Part shown: positions 8,336 through 18,369 of the stretch, piece by piece
Layout: each line of letters starts with the position of its first letter
Numbering within the stretch: position 1 is the stretch's first letter
Assembly: GCA_018376445.1 (NCBI GenBank)
Contig: JAHABL010000001.1
Coordinates: forward strand, 1 to 64,000
Source: Mycobacteriales bacterium
GTDB taxonomy: Bacteria; Actinomycetota; Actinomycetes; Mycobacteriales; Mycobacteriaceae
DNA: 64,000 nucleotides
Direction of reading: 5' to 3'
Program-made: the position numbers and the translations under genes
Notes under the pieces: generated by a model
Database searches by the model: none
What the model saw: only the letters and a program-made list of their open reading frames with translations
Told to the model about the DNA's origin: nothing

Positions 8336-9808
8336 GTGCTCACAGACCTCGTCGCCCAAGTTGAGGGCTTTATTTCCTCGCACATCCTCATTTTTGTGCT
8401 CGTCGGACTCGGTGTGGTGTTTACCATCGCCACCAAAGCCGTCCAACTCCGCCTCTTCGGACATATGTGGCATCTCATGTTGGACTCCCGCAAACAGAAG
8501 GGGACATCGCTCTCCAGTTTCCAGGCGTTCACGGTGGGGCTCGCCTCTCGAGTGGGCACCGGCAACATTGCCGGCGTCTCCCTGGCGCTTATTATTGGCG
8601 GCCCTGGCGCTCTCTTCTGGATGTGGGTGGTGGCGCTGTTGGGCATGGCCACCAGTTTTATGGAGAGTACGCTGGCGCAGATCTTCAAGATCAAGGGGGA
8701 GGATGGGCTGTCCCGCGGCGGCCCCGCATACTACATTGAGCGTGGTTTGGGTTCCCGCGTGTGGGGGTGCATTTTTGCCGCCCTGCTGGTGTTTTCCTAC
8801 GGCCTCATTTTCCCGATGGTGCAGTCGAACACCATCGCCCAGCAGTTCAAGTCCACCGCGGGGGTGCCGGTGTGGGTGACGGCGCTCATCCTCGTCGCGA
8901 TCAGCATCCCCATCATGCTGGGTGGGTTGCGGCGTGTCGCGAAGGTGACAGAGAGCGTGGTCCCGGTTCTGGCCATCATCTACCTGGTTGTGGCGCTTGT
9001 CATCATCGTCATGAATATCACGGATCTGCCGCGCGTCTTCTCCGATATTTTTGCCGGCGCCTTTGGGTTGCGTCCTGGCCTCGCCGGTATCGGTGGCGGG
9101 ATATGGGCCACTATGTTTAACGGGGCGAAGCGCGGCCTCTTCTCCAATGAGGCCGGTCAGGGCTCCATGCCCAACGGGGCGGCGACTGCCGACGTGCCAC
9201 ATCCGGTGGTGCAGGGTCTCATCCAGGCGCTGGGAACGTTTGTGGACACTATCATCGTCTGCTCCCTGACGGGTTTCATGATTCTGCTGGCTGGCCCCAG
9301 CGTGTATGTGCCCGGCCAGAAACTGGAGGATGGCATTCTGGCGCAGGCTGCCCTCACTCACCACCTGGACTATGGCACCGGCTGGACCGTCTGGTTCATG
9401 TCCATCGTCATCTTCCTCTTCGCCTACTCCAGCACGCTGGGGTATTCGGTGTTTGCGGAGATTAACGTCAACTACTTGGGGTGGAAGAAGCACGGCAGCA
9501 CCATCCTCCACGTCCTCATGATTGCCGCCACCGGGCTGGGGTCCATTGCGGCTCTGCCGTTGGCGTGGTCCCTGGCGGACTTGGCGCTGGCACTCATGAC
9601 CATTATCAACATGGTGGCGGTGGCGCTCCTTATGCGCTACGGAGTGCGCTGCCTACGCGACTACGACGCACAGCGTAAGGCGGGTATTGCGGAGCCGGTG
9701 TTTGTGGAGACGCCCGGATTCTTCCCGAAGCCGGTCCCGGATTCTGTGTGGGTTCCTGTGAAAAATTCGCCGGCGGAAACCGACAAACCAGCGGCTACAG
9801 ACAGTTAG
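8336..9808 (+). CDS. sodium:alanine/glycine symporter (AGCS family), copy 2
   Basis: A paralogue of the divergent neighbour, 490 residues, with the same landmarks: SRVGTGNIAGVSLALIIGGP, FWMWVVALLGMATSFMES, SRGGPAYYIERGLGS and NEAGQGSMPNG. The C-terminal tail of about 40 residues is Pro/Ala/Lys-rich and hydrophilic. In-frame alternatives at 8246 and 8285 run into the neighbour; GTG 8336 gives a normal N-terminus just before the first membrane helix and has a -10 box 7 nt upstream. Two divergent copies probably differ in substrate (Ala, Gly, D-Ala or Ser) or regulation; sequence alone does not say which. Confidence 0.87.
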   Translation: MLTDLVAQVEGFISSHILIFVLVGLGVVFTIATKAVQLRLFGHMWHLMLDSRKQKGTSLSSFQAFTVGLASRVGTGNIAGVSLALIIGGPGALFWMWVVALLGMATSFMESTLAQIFKIKGEDGLSRGGPAYYIERGLGSRVWGCIFAALLVFSYGLIFPMVQSNTIAQQFKSTAGVPVWVTALILVAISIPIMLGGLRRVAKVTESVVPVLAIIYLVVALVIIVMNITDLPRVFSDIFAGAFGLRPGLAGIGGGIWATMFNGAKRGLFSNEAGQGSMPNGAATADVPHPVVQGLIQALGTFVDTIIVCSLTGFMILLAGPSVYVPGQKLEDGILAQAALTHHLDYGTGWTVWFMSIVIFLFAYSSTLGYSVFAEINVNYLGWKKHGSTILHVLMIAATGLGSIAALPLAWSLADLALALMTIINMVAVALLMRYGVRCLRDYDAQRKAGIAEPVFVETPGFFPKPVPDSVWVPVKNSPAETDKPAATDS

Positions 9809-9815
9809 GGTCAGA

Positions 9816-9839
9816 GTAGAGGTCAAACCCGGCCTCTAC
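9816..9839 (+). terminator. candidate terminator after AGCS copy 2
   Basis: 9-bp stem (9816-9824 with 9831-9839, one wobble) with a 6-nt loop, 8 nt after the stop codon. It lacks a T tail. Confidence 0.4.
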
Positions 9840-10009
9840 CTGGCTAGCTGCCGTTCCCGTCTAGCCCGTTACGAGGTACGCAGCGACCCCGTGCGGAGGG
9901 TCAGCCGCCCCTCGACAGTGGCCCCCGCCGCGACTTCTTTGCCCTGCCCACCTCGCCTCGCCGCTAGGTACCCACAGCCTGCCAGTCGGTTGAGCTGAGA
10001 GGACGCCCC

Positions 10010-12460
10010 ATGGTCGCATTGGCACCGTCACCCCACCCAGAAGCGCGCTTCCGCACTCCCCGCTCCATTGCGCCTGCGCTCCGTATTCTCTCTCTGGCTA
10101 CCGTCACCGCCCTTGCCTTCGGCATGGCGAATAGCAGCCCCGCCCAGGCAGCGACTCTCCGCCCCGTGATCGACGGGAGTGCGCGCTTCCAGGTCATCAG
10201 CCCCACGCTGGTGCGTATGGAGTATGCGCAGGACCGGAAGTTCGAAAATCGCACTACCACCAACGTGCAGTACCGTCCGCTGAAAACCCCCTACCAGACA
10301 TGGGCGAAGGACGGCTACCGCTACATTAAGACCAGCAAACTCACCCTCCGCTACAAGCAGGGGTCGGGACACTTTACTCCGCAGAACGTGAGCGTGACGC
10401 TGCGCGTAGCGGGGCAGACGACCACTGCGCACCCCCGCTGGGACGTACAAGGGGACAATCTGGTGGTCCCCCACAATCAGTTGGGCGGCTGGCGCCGTGA
10501 CCTCCGCGACGTGGGCGGCACAGTGAAACTCAACCCCGGCATTCTGTCCCGCGACGGCTGGCAGCTGGTCAACGATACCCGCACCGCCCTGTGGAAGCCC
10601 GACAGTTGGCCGATACCGCGTGCCCCCCGGATCCGCAAGGACTCCACGTTCTACCAGGATGGCTACTTCTTTGGCTACGGCCACAATTACAAGCAGGGAC
10701 TGCGCGACCTGGCCACCATCACTGGCCCCAGCCCGGTGCTGCCTGAGTGGGCTTTCGGCAACTGGTACTCCAACTATCACGCCTTCACCCGCGACGACTA
10801 CGCCGCACTGATGCGGAACTTCCACACCCGAAAGGTGCCACTGGATGTGCTGGTGGTGGACACCGACTATAAGGCCCCCAACCAGTGGAACGGGTGGAAC
10901 TGGAACAAGAAACTGTGGCCTGACCCGCAGGGCGAAATCCGCTGGCTGAAGAGCATGGGCCTCACCCTCTCCTTCAACACCCATGACGGTATGAACAGCA
11001 ACGACCCCAAGTACGCCATTGTGCAGAAGGCCGTCCACAATACCCTCGCCCCTAATGGCCCCAAGTACTGGGATCCCTTCTCCCTCTCCTACGGCTTCGA
11101 CATGAGCCGGCCGGACCACGCCAAGTGGTACTTCTGGCTGCATGAGGACTTTGAGAAGGCCGGCACCGACTTCTTCTGGTTCGACTACGGTTCTGCGAAA
11201 ACTCGTGAGGAGGGCTACCCCTTGGAGAAAGGTCTGGTGAATCCGCTACCCTCCACCGGCGTCAACGGCGTCACTATGCCGGGTCTCAATGCTGAGCAGT
11301 GGCAAACCTATTTGTATGCGGACCGTCTGCGGAAGCAAGGTAAGCGGGGTTTCTCGCTGTCCCGTCATCGCGGCCAGCTGGGGGAGCGGCGCAATAACAT
11401 CCACTTCACCGGTGATACCCTCACCACGTGGGGGACGATGGCGTTCGAGGCGGAGTTCACCGCTGCCGAGGGCGCGTCCATGGGCCTGCCCTATGTGTCC
11501 CACGATATTGGCGGCTTCAAGCTGGGCAATGTCCTCACCAATGACATGTATGTGCGGTGGGCGCAGTTGGGTGTATTCCAACCCATCAACCGGCCGCATG
11601 GTCTGCAAGCGAAGCGGCTGCCTTGGGAGTACAGCCCGGCTGCAGAAAAAGCTGGTGTACACTTCCTGAAGCTGCGTGACGAGCTGGTGCCCTACCTCTA
11701 CAACCTGGCATGGGAGGCGCATCTGACGGGTGTGCCGATGGCACGGGCCCTCTACCTCAACTACCCAGAGGACCCGCAGGCCTACCTCCACAACACCCAG
11801 TACCTGTTAGGTGACGATATGCTCGTGGCACCGGTTGCGAAATCGGGCCGTACCGCTACGACGGAGGTGTACTTCCCGGCAGGTACCTGGCGCGACTACT
11901 TTACCGGCAAGGTGTACCGTGGCCCCGCCACTCATTCGATCACCACGGATTGGATGACGATGCCGGTGTTTGTGCGGGAGGGTGGCATCGTCACCACTCT
12001 GGCGGAGCAGTCGACGCGAGAAGGCAAGAACTGGAAGCAGTCCCGCAAGAACCTCGTTGGCCTGCAGGTGAACGCGAACGTGGTGGGTGCCCGTAATAGC
12101 ACCACCATCTACCAGGATGACGGCCAGTCGCTGGATTACTGGCAGGGTAAGGTGGCGCGCACTTCGGTGTCCGTGCGGACAGTGCGGCAGGGGCGTGACA
12201 AGGTGGCGACGGTGACGGTGGGCCGGACGACCGGTTCGTTCCGTGGACAGTCCGCGACCCGCGACTATGCCTTCCAGGTGTATTTCGATCATCCGCGGAA
12301 GGTGGCGCTCAAGGGGCGCACGCTTCAGGCGGGGACGTATGAGCAGGCGCGGCGCCAGCCCGGCCGCTACTACTACTATGATCCGCTCCAGCGCGCGGTG
12401 TTTGTCTGTGCTGCTGGAGTGGCCAACCCCACTGAATCTCAGCTGGTGCTGTGGGGATAA
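10010..12460 (+). CDS. secreted glycoside hydrolase family 31 (alpha-glucosidase-like)
   Basis: A retaining GH31 alpha-glycosidase, probably exported. Residues 1-47 form a long signal peptide ending in AQA before ATL. The (beta/alpha)8 domain spans roughly 220-560. The likely nucleophile is Asp392 in FFWFDYG and the acid/base Asp469 in FTGDTLTTW, followed by the family hallmark [11 protein letters not shown]-terminal beta domain follows. Start ATG 10010 has GAGAGGA upstream. GH31 covers alpha-glucosidase, alpha-xylosidase, alpha-galactosidase and others, and the motif FWFDYG differs from the common W-x-D-x-NE form, so specificity is open. It stands between a transporter and purT with no clear operon partner. 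Confidence 0.85.
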   Translation: MVALAPSPHPEARFRTPRSIAPALRILSLATVTALAFGMANSSPAQAATLRPVIDGSARFQVISPTLVRMEYAQDRKFENRTTTNVQYRPLKTPYQTWAKDGYRYIKTSKLTLRYKQGSGHFTPQNVSVTLRVAGQTTTAHPRWDVQGDNLVVPHNQLGGWRRDLRDVGGTVKLNPGILSRDGWQLVNDTRTALWKPDSWPIPRAPRIRKDSTFYQDGYFFGYGHNYKQGLRDLATITGPSPVLPEWAFGNWYSNYHAFTRDDYAALMRNFHTRKVPLDVLVVDTDYKAPNQWNGWNWNKKLWPDPQGEIRWLKSMGLTLSFNTHDGMNSNDPKYAIVQKAVHNTLAPNGPKYWDPFSLSYGFDMSRPDHAKWYFWLHEDFEKAGTDFFWFDYGSAKTREEGYPLEKGLVNPLPSTGVNGVTMPGLNAEQWQTYLYADRLRKQGKRGFSLSRHRGQLGERRNNIHFTGDTLTTWGTMAFEAEFTAAEGASMGLPYVSHDIGGFKLGNVLTNDMYVRWAQLGVFQPINRPHGLQAKRLPWEYSPAAEKAGVHFLKLRDELVPYLYNLAWEAHLTGVPMARALYLNYPEDPQAYLHNTQYLLGDDMLVAPVAKSGRTATTEVYFPAGTWRDYFTGKVYRGPATHSITTDWMTMPVFVREGGIVTTLAEQSTREGKNWKQSRKNLVGLQVNANVVGARNSTTIYQDDGQSLDYWQGKVARTSVSVRTVRQGRDKVATVTVGRTTGSFRGQSATRDYAFQVYFDHPRKVALKGRTLQAGTYEQARRQPGRYYYYDPLQRAVFVCAAGVANPTESQLVLWG

Positions 12461-12515
12461 CAGGTCATCCTGCTCTATCATGAGAGCAAGGAACGAGTTG
12501 AGAAGGGGACTCCCC

Positions 12516-13733
12516 ATGACGACACCACGCGTCCTGCGACGCATCGGTACTGCACACACTCCTGGTGCAACACGGGTGATGCTGCTGGGCTCTGGCGAGC
12601 TTGGTAAGGAAGTCGCTATTGCTTTCCAACGGTTTGGTGTCGAAGTGATTGCCGTCGACCGGTATTATGGGGCGCCCGCTCAGCAGGTGGCGCATCGCAG
12701 CTACACCATCGATATGGCGGACCCGGACCAGCTGCTGCGCCTTATTCGGGTGGAGCGGCCGGATTTTGTCATCCCGGAAATTGAGGCGCTGGCCACTGAT
12801 GCGCTGGCTCTCATCCAGGATGAGGGTACTGCGACGGTGATCCCCACTCCTCTCGCAGTGCAGCTCACGATGAACCGGGAGGGCATCCGCCGGTTGGCGG
12901 CGGAGCGCTTGGGCCTGCCGACCTCCCCGTACCAGTTCGCGTCCTCGCGGGAAGAGATGAAGGATGCCATTGTGCGCCTGGGGCTCCCCTGCGTGGTGAA
13001 GCCCATCATGTCCTCCTCCGGCCATGGCCAAACGGTGGTGCGCCGGGCGGAGGATATGGATGCGGCCTGGGAGCGGGCGCGCGAGGATTCTCGGGTGGAC
13101 CAGGGGCGGGTCATTGTCGAGGGGTTCGTGGATTTTGACTATGAGATCACGCTGTTGACGGTGCGTGGGATCGACCCGGAGACGGGGGAGACGGTCACCC
13201 GTTTCTGTGCGCCCATTGGGCACCATCAGGAGAATGGCGACTATGTGGCTTCGTGGCAGCCGCAGCCGATGACGGAGGCGGCGTTGGCGACGGCGCGAAA
13301 GATTGCCGCGAAGGTGACCAGTGCCTTGGGCGGCCGCGGCATTTTTGGTGTGGAGCTCTTTGTGAAGGGCGACGATGTGTTGTTCTCGGAGGTGTCGCCG
13401 CGTCCGCATGATACGGGGCTTGTCACCCTTGGGTCGCAGCGGTTGAGTGAGTTTGAGCTGCATGCGCGGGCAGTGTTGGGTCTGCCTATTGATACTACAT
13501 TGTTGTATCCGGCGGCCAGTAGCGTCATTAAGTCGCCCTATGATGGTGAAGGTTTGGGCTTCTGGGGTGTGGATGCGGCATTGGCGACGCCGGGGACGGA
13601 TGTGCGGTTGTTCGGTAAACCGGAGGCGCATGTGGGCCGGCGTTTGGGCGTTGTGGTGGCGACGGGCGTGGATGTGGAAGACGCCCTCAATAAGTCACAA
13701 TCTGCTGCCCAGAAAATTCGCGTTGTCCGCTAA
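12516..13733 (+). CDS. purT: formate-dependent phosphoribosylglycinamide formyltransferase
   Basis: An ATP-grasp enzyme that makes formyl-GAR from GAR, formate and ATP, the folate-free route for step three of purine synthesis. The 405 residues include the N-terminal dinucleotide-like loop GSGELGKE (25-32), an ATP-grasp core with [12 protein letters not shown], and the late motif [14 protein letters not shown]. In-frame ATGs exist upstream (12480), but AGAAGGGGA sits just before the ATG at 12516. With purA in the same window it supports purine supply; it is 55 nt downstream of the GH31 gene and ends at a strong terminator. Confidence 0.95.
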   Translation: MTTPRVLRRIGTAHTPGATRVMLLGSGELGKEVAIAFQRFGVEVIAVDRYYGAPAQQVAHRSYTIDMADPDQLLRLIRVERPDFVIPEIEALATDALALIQDEGTATVIPTPLAVQLTMNREGIRRLAAERLGLPTSPYQFASSREEMKDAIVRLGLPCVVKPIMSSSGHGQTVVRRAEDMDAAWERAREDSRVDQGRVIVEGFVDFDYEITLLTVRGIDPETGETVTRFCAPIGHHQENGDYVASWQPQPMTEAALATARKIAAKVTSALGGRGIFGVELFVKGDDVLFSEVSPRPHDTGLVTLGSQRLSEFELHARAVLGLPIDTTLLYPAASSVIKSPYDGEGLGFWGVDAALATPGTDVRLFGKPEAHVGRRLGVVVATGVDVEDALNKSQSAAQKIRVVR

Positions 13734-14054
13734 TAACCGGGTGTTCTCCTGCTAACTTCACACAGTTTTTCTGGCAGCCGAGCCCTCCTGTGGAGTGGCT
13801 CGGTTTCCATTTTTGTGTCATCTGTGAAGTAGTCTGTGTGGTCTAACCCTCCCCAAAAACAGCAATGTGACACTCGTCTCGCAGGTCTTTTGTGGAGAGG
13901 TGTGAAATAGCTCTCAATCCTGCTGAGCAGACCACAAGAATTCGCTGGAAATTCACAGGACATCCCAGTTTCTTTATTGCCGCGAGCAAGGCAAAATTCC
14001 ATATAGTTGTCACAACGCCTTAGCTACTAAATCACAACAGGAAGCGAGGATTGA
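13734..14054. other. purT-pntAA intergenic region
   Basis: 321 bp without a gene. It holds the purT terminator at its left end; the rest (about 13820-14040) is comparatively AT-rich and should carry the pnt promoter. No clear operator was recognised. Confidence 0.5.
13778..13815 (+). terminator. rho-independent terminator of purT
   Basis: Stem CCGAGCC (13778-13784) with GGCTCGG (13797-13803), extended inward by CTCC/GGAG around a TGT loop, followed by TTTCCATTTTT. Confidence 0.82.
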
Positions 14055-15152
14055 ATGGTATCGGCACAACGGCCACGCATCGGTGTGGTTCGTGAGACCG
14101 TACCGGGAGAGCGTCGTGTGGCGCTCGTCCCCAAGGTCATCACTCAACTTATTGGAAAGGGACTGGACGTCGTCGTCGAGTCCGGCGCAGGTGAAGCTGC
14201 ACTTCTCCCGGATAGTGCATTCGAAGCTGCCGGCGCTGTTATCGGAAACCCCTGGGACTGCGACGTTGTCGTCAAGGTAGCAGAACCCAGCAGCGAGGAA
14301 ATCGCGAAGCTTGCTGCCGGCACCCGGCTCATCGGCTTCCTGAACCCCCGTTCCCAGGAGAACCAAATTGGCGAACTTAAGGCCAAAGGCGTCGAAGCCT
14401 ACGCCATGGAAGCCATTCCGCGTATCTCCCGCGCCCAGGTTATGGACGCACTGAGCTCTCAGAACAACGTCGCCGGCTACAAGGCCGTGCTCGTTGCCGC
14501 TGACCAGCTCACCCGCTTCTTCCCCATGCTCACCACCGCCGCCGGCACCGTCAAGCCGGCCACCGTCATGGTGCTCGGTGTGGGCGTGTCCGGCCTGCAG
14601 GCCCTCGCCACCGCCCGCCGCCTCGGTGCCCGCACCATCGGCTACGACGTCCGCCCGGAGGTCGCCGAACAGGTGAAGTCCGTTGGTGCCAAGTGGCTTG
14701 ATCTCGGCATCGAAGCCGCCGGTGAAGGTGGTTACGCCCGTGAGCTCACCGACGAAGAGAAGGCCCTCCAGCAGGAGCGCCTGGCAGCCGCCATCGGCGA
14801 GGCAGACGCGGTTATCACCACCGCTCTCGTCCCAGGCCGTCGTGCTCCTATCCTGGTCACCGCGGACGCCGCTTCCCGCATGAAGCCCGGCTCCGTCATC
14901 GTCGACCTTGCTGGTGAGACTGGTGGCAACTGTGAACTCACCGAACCCGGTGAGACCGTTGTCAAGAACAGCGTCACCATCTGCTCCCCGCTGAACCTCC
15001 CGGCCACCATGCCGGAGCACTCCTCGGAGCTCTACGCCAAGAACATCCAGGCTCTCCTGGAACTCATGCTCAACGACGAGGGCGTCATCGCCCCCGACTT
15101 CGAGGACGAGATCCTTGCTGGTGCCTGCGTCACTCGTGACAAGGAGGCCTAG
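14055..15152 (+). CDS. pntAA: NAD(P) transhydrogenase subunit alpha 1 (NAD-binding)
   Basis: The soluble NAD(H)-binding domain I of the proton-translocating transhydrogenase, which drives NADPH formation from NADH using the proton gradient. The 365-residue protein starts IGVVRETVPGERRVALVP, typical of the alanine dehydrogenase/PNT N-terminal domain. The Rossmann loop VLGVGVSGLQALATARRLGA sits near 170-190, and the RQD-like loop region follows. ATG 14055 has GAAGCGAGGA upstream. First gene of the three-part operon. Confidence 0.96.
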   Translation: MVSAQRPRIGVVRETVPGERRVALVPKVITQLIGKGLDVVVESGAGEAALLPDSAFEAAGAVIGNPWDCDVVVKVAEPSSEEIAKLAAGTRLIGFLNPRSQENQIGELKAKGVEAYAMEAIPRISRAQVMDALSSQNNVAGYKAVLVAADQLTRFFPMLTTAAGTVKPATVMVLGVGVSGLQALATARRLGARTIGYDVRPEVAEQVKSVGAKWLDLGIEAAGEGGYARELTDEEKALQQERLAAAIGEADAVITTALVPGRRAPILVTADAASRMKPGSVIVDLAGETGGNCELTEPGETVVKNSVTICSPLNLPATMPEHSSELYAKNIQALLELMLNDEGVIAPDFEDEILAGACVTRDKEA

Positions 15153-15155
15153 CCC

Positions 15156-15494
15156 ATGGCTGCTAATGACCTGCTGCTCCTTATAGCGCTCATCGTGCTC
15201 GCCGGCTTCGTCGGCTTCGCGGTGATCTCCAAGGTCCCCAATTCCCTACACACCCCCCTCATGTCCGGCACGAACGCCATCCACGGCATCGTCGTGCTGG
15301 GTGCCATGTGGGTCCTCGGTTCCGTTGACCTCACCTCTGGCAGCACCGGCATGAACGTCGCTCTCGGCATCATCCTTTTCATTGCCGTTATCTTCGGTAC
15401 CTTGAACGTCGTCGGCGGCTTCGTCGTCACCGACCGCATGCTCGAAATGTTCAAGCCCAAGGATCGCAAGCCGATTGAGGAGGCTCAAGACTAA
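15156..15494 (+). CDS. pntAB: NAD(P) transhydrogenase subunit alpha 2 (membrane)
   Basis: A short 112-residue membrane subunit that, with the N-terminal part of PntB, makes the proton channel. It has about three to four hydrophobic helices, including LLLLIALIVLAGFVGFAV, and the conserved VPNSLHTPLMSGTNAIHGIV stretch (split here: VPNSLHTPLMSG, TNAIHGIV). AAGGAGG (15141-15147) precedes ATG 15156. Its stop overlaps the pntB start in TAATG. Confidence 0.94.
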   Translation: MAANDLLLLIALIVLAGFVGFAVISKVPNSLHTPLMSGTNAIHGIVVLGAMWVLGSVDLTSGSTGMNVALGIILFIAVIFGTLNVVGGFVVTDRMLEMFKPKDRKPIEEAQD

Positions 15495-16963
15495 TGACTA
15501 TCGCAGCTAACCTGCTCTACATTATTGCCTTCGTTCTCTTCATCTACGGCCTCTCCGGCCTCACCGGCCCCTCCACCGCAGTCCGTGGTAACAAGATCGC
15601 GGCCGTCGGTATGGTCATCGCCTTCGTCGGCACCATCCTCAAGCTCATTGACAAAGAAATTGACGGTGACGGCAACTACACCGTCAACTGGATCCTCATC
15701 GTGGTTGGCCTCGCCATCGGTACCGCTATTGCCGTGCCGGTTGCCCGCAAGACCAAGATGACTGAAATGCCGCAGCTCGTTGCTATGTTCAACGGTCTCG
15801 GCGGCGGCACTGTGGGCCTCATCGCCCTGTGCGAAGCTATGGAATACCGCGGCTTCGACGGCGTCCGTATTGCGGATGAAGCTGGCGTCGCCGGCTCCTC
15901 TGCTGTTCTCACCACCACCGTTATTGTCGGCTCCATCCTCGCCGCCATCATTGGTTCGATCTCGTTCTGGGGCTCCATTGTTGCCTTCGCCAAGCTGCAG
16001 GGCATCATCCCCGGTCGCCCGATCGGCCTCGGCAAGGCACAGCAGATTGTGAATGCCGTCCTCTTCATCGCCGCAGTGGCCTTCGCCATTGTTATCGGCG
16101 TTAACGTGGGCGAATTCGGCAACATCTGGTGGATGCTCGGCATCATCATCGTGTCCGCCATCCTCGGCCTCATGCTGGTGCTGCCCATTGGTGGCGCCGA
16201 CATGCCGGTTGTTATCTCCCTGCTGAACGCTATGACGGGTCTCTCCGCCGCAGCTGCCGGCCTGGCCATTAACAACACCGCCATGATCGTCGCCGGCATG
16301 ATCGTCGGTGCGTCCGGTACCATCCTCACCAACCTCATGGCCAAGGCCATGAACCGCTCCGTCCTCAACATTGTGGCCGGTGGTTTCGGTGGTGACGGTG
16401 CTGCTGCATCCGGCGCTGCTGCTGACCGCGGCCCGGTGAAGTCCACCTCCGCTGCCGACGTCGCCATCCAGATGGCGTACGCCAACGAAGTTATCGTCGT
16501 CCCCGGCTACGGCATGGCCGTTGCCCAGGCTCAGCACGCCGTCAAAGAAATGGCTGCCCTGCTGGCCGAAAAGGGTGTCCCGGTGAAGTACGCCATCCAC
16601 CCGGTGGCTGGCCGTATGCCCGGCCACATGAACGTGCTCCTGGCTGAAGCCGGTATCGACTACGACGCCATGAAGGAAATGGACGAGATCAACGGCGAGT
16701 TCAGCCGTTGCGATGTGGCTCTGGTGATCGGCGCTAACGACGTCACCAACCCTGCCGCTAAGGACGATCCGGGCTCCCCGATTTACGGTATGCCGGTTCT
16801 TAACGTGGCAGACTCGCACTCCGTCATTGTGTCCAAGCGTTCCATGAACTCGGGCTACGCTGGCATCGACAACCCGCTCTTCTACCTGCCGCAGACCTCC
16901 ATGCTGTTCGGCGATGCGAAGGACTCGGTTGACGCCATCGTGGAAGAACTGAAGGGCATGTAA
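15494..16963 (+). CDS. pntB: NAD(P) transhydrogenase subunit beta
   Basis: 489 residues: an N-terminal membrane domain of about nine helices and a C-terminal NADP(H)-binding domain III (from about 310). Landmarks are FNGLGGGTVGLIALCEA in the membrane part and IVVPGYGMAVAQAQH, VAGRMPGHMNVLLAEA and VIGANDVTNPAA in domain III. Starts at ATG 15494, overlapping the pntAB stop by one base. It completes the transhydrogenase and is followed by a strong terminator. Confidence 0.96.
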   Translation: MTIAANLLYIIAFVLFIYGLSGLTGPSTAVRGNKIAAVGMVIAFVGTILKLIDKEIDGDGNYTVNWILIVVGLAIGTAIAVPVARKTKMTEMPQLVAMFNGLGGGTVGLIALCEAMEYRGFDGVRIADEAGVAGSSAVLTTTVIVGSILAAIIGSISFWGSIVAFAKLQGIIPGRPIGLGKAQQIVNAVLFIAAVAFAIVIGVNVGEFGNIWWMLGIIIVSAILGLMLVLPIGGADMPVVISLLNAMTGLSAAAAGLAINNTAMIVAGMIVGASGTILTNLMAKAMNRSVLNIVAGGFGGDGAAASGAAADRGPVKSTSAADVAIQMAYANEVIVVPGYGMAVAQAQHAVKEMAALLAEKGVPVKYAIHPVAGRMPGHMNVLLAEAGIDYDAMKEMDEINGEFSRCDVALVIGANDVTNPAAKDDPGSPIYGMPVLNVADSHSVIVSKRSMNSGYAGIDNPLFYLPQTSMLFGDAKDSVDAIVEELKGM

Positions 16964-17064
16964 CACCCTGCAGGTGTTGCGAACTAGGCACCGTTTTGTT
17001 GCCACTTTGCAACACAAGAGAAAATTACATATTTGAAGAATATGTAAATCTCCTACATGACATA

Positions 17065-17111
17065 CCGTCACCCCCTGTGGTTATAAACACACAGGGGGTG
17101 ACGGCTTTTTT
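17065..17111 (+). terminator. rho-independent terminator of the pnt operon
   Basis: Perfect 15-bp stem (17065-17079 with 17090-17104), 10-nt loop, then C and TTTTTT. Confidence 0.92.
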
Positions 17112-17199
17112 GATTCAGATTTAACTCATTCGATCAGTTAAAAAATTGTGTTTATTGGCAACAACTATCGGATTTTTTGGAAACAGCCAGTTTAGAGCG

Positions 17200-17258
17200 T
17201 TGCAGACAGTTTTCAGAAACTCAACAATAAATCCTAGCAGACTCCCTCTGTTTACCGT
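17200..17258 (+). promoter_or_regulatory. conserved promoter/leader element of lipase 1
   Basis: TTGCAG (17200-17205), 18 nt, then ACAATAA (17224-17230), 5 nt, then a 23-nt block beginning AGCAGACTCCCTCTG (17236-17258). The same arrangement with the same spacings precedes lipase 3 (19933-19991). Read as -35 and -10 boxes followed by a conserved 5' UTR start; the -10 match is weak, so the block may instead be an operator. Confidence 0.5.
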
Positions 17259-17322
17259 TATTTCGCCCACTCTCCCAGCGCTTGTGGCGCGTTCGGGAAT
17301 TTAACGAAGAAAGGATCTGGCA

Positions 17323-18369
17323 GTGTTCCAGACCAGCAAAACGCTCGCTGCCCTCGTAGCCTCTGCCGCCATCGTGGCGAGCTCCACCTCCCTTGCCGTA
17401 GCAGCCCCTAATAACTACCAGCCGCTGCCCGAACTGCCCTCCAGCACCGTGCGTGCTACCACCCAGGGCGCTGGCCAGTCGGCTACCAGCATTGCCGACG
17501 CCATCATGAAGGACGGCAGTGATCCGGTTGCCCCTCAAGGCGTTAATGACTGGACCTGTAAGCCTTCTGCTGAAAAGCCCAATCCCGTCGTGCTCATTCA
17601 CGGCATGTTCATGACCGCCAACACCGCATGGGCTGGTCTCGGCCCCGAACTGAAGAACCAGGGCTACTGCGTCTACGCCGTCAACCTCCCGAAGGACCCC
17701 GACGGCCTCATGTCCAAGGCTGCCAACCTGGTGGGCCTCGACTTCGGTGGCCTCTCCGATATTGACGCAGCCACCGTCGCCACTGCTGCCTTCGTGAACG
17801 AAGTTCTGAAGACCACCCATGCCAAGAAGGTTGACCTGGTCGGTTACTCGGAGGGTGGCACCATCTCCAACCTCATCGCTCACACCTACGGCCCGAGCTT
17901 CATCAACAAGATCGTCACCATGGCCGGCATTAACGTGGGCATCAACCCCTTCGGCCTGCAGGACAACAAGGCTATCTGGGTGAAGCCGGATACTCCGGCC
18001 GCGCTGGGCAAGATCATGAACGAAGCCTCTGTGGCTGCTGGCCAGATGATGACCGGCTCCTCCATCAGCGAGCGCCTCACCAACCCCGACACCATCTCCG
18101 GCATCAACTACACGAACATCTCCTCCAACTTCGATGAGTTCGTGCTGATGTCCAAGCACAACCCCAACTTCCAGAAGGCTGTGCCCGGTGCCGTCGTCAC
18201 CAACATCACCCTCCAGGACGGCTGCGACAAGGACTACTCTGACCACCTGACCGTGCCGTTCAACAAGCGCGTGTGGGCTCTCACCATTAACGCACTGGCC
18301 GGTACGCAGGTTCAGCAGGTGCCGTGCCTGGTCGCCGTCCCCATGCTGCGTACGGTTGACGCCAAGTAA
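17323..18369 (+). CDS. secreted triacylglycerol lipase, tandem copy 1
   Basis: An exported alpha/beta-hydrolase lipase of 348 residues, class 2 lipase type. The signal peptide covers about residues 1-28 (cleavage near AVA-APN). VVLIHG near 89-94 forms the oxyanion region, Ser176 in VGYSEGG is the nucleophile, and Asp271 (NFDEFV) and His308 (YSDHLT) complete the likely triad. Start GTG 17323 follows AGAAAGGA. It is one of three adjacent paralogues that share the motifs VLIHGxxMTANxxWA, GYCVYAVN and INVGINPF. It probably frees fatty acids from host or environmental lipids. Confidence 0.88.
   Translation: MFQTSKTLAALVASAAIVASSTSLAVAAPNNYQPLPELPSSTVRATTQGAGQSATSIADAIMKDGSDPVAPQGVNDWTCKPSAEKPNPVVLIHGMFMTANTAWAGLGPELKNQGYCVYAVNLPKDPDGLMSKAANLVGLDFGGLSDIDAATVATAAFVNEVLKTTHAKKVDLVGYSEGGTISNLIAHTYGPSFINKIVTMAGINVGINPFGLQDNKAIWVKPDTPAALGKIMNEASVAAGQMMTGSSISERLTNPDTISGINYTNISSNFDEFVLMSKHNPNFQKAVPGAVVTNITLQDGCDKDYSDHLTVPFNKRVWALTINALAGTQVQQVPCLVAVPMLRTVDAK

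Larger units (their letters stand above)
16964..17322. other. pntB terminator and lipase 1 leader region
   Basis: 359 bp without a gene: the pntB terminator (17065-17111), an AT-rich stretch to about 17200, then the promoter/leader element of lipase 1 (17200-17258) and its ribosome binding site. Confidence 0.6.

Noticed and set aside
8287..8694. N-terminal extension of AGCS copy 1 on the minus strand
   Set aside because: It lies inside the divergent paralogue and lacks family similarity; similarity begins at ATG 8286.
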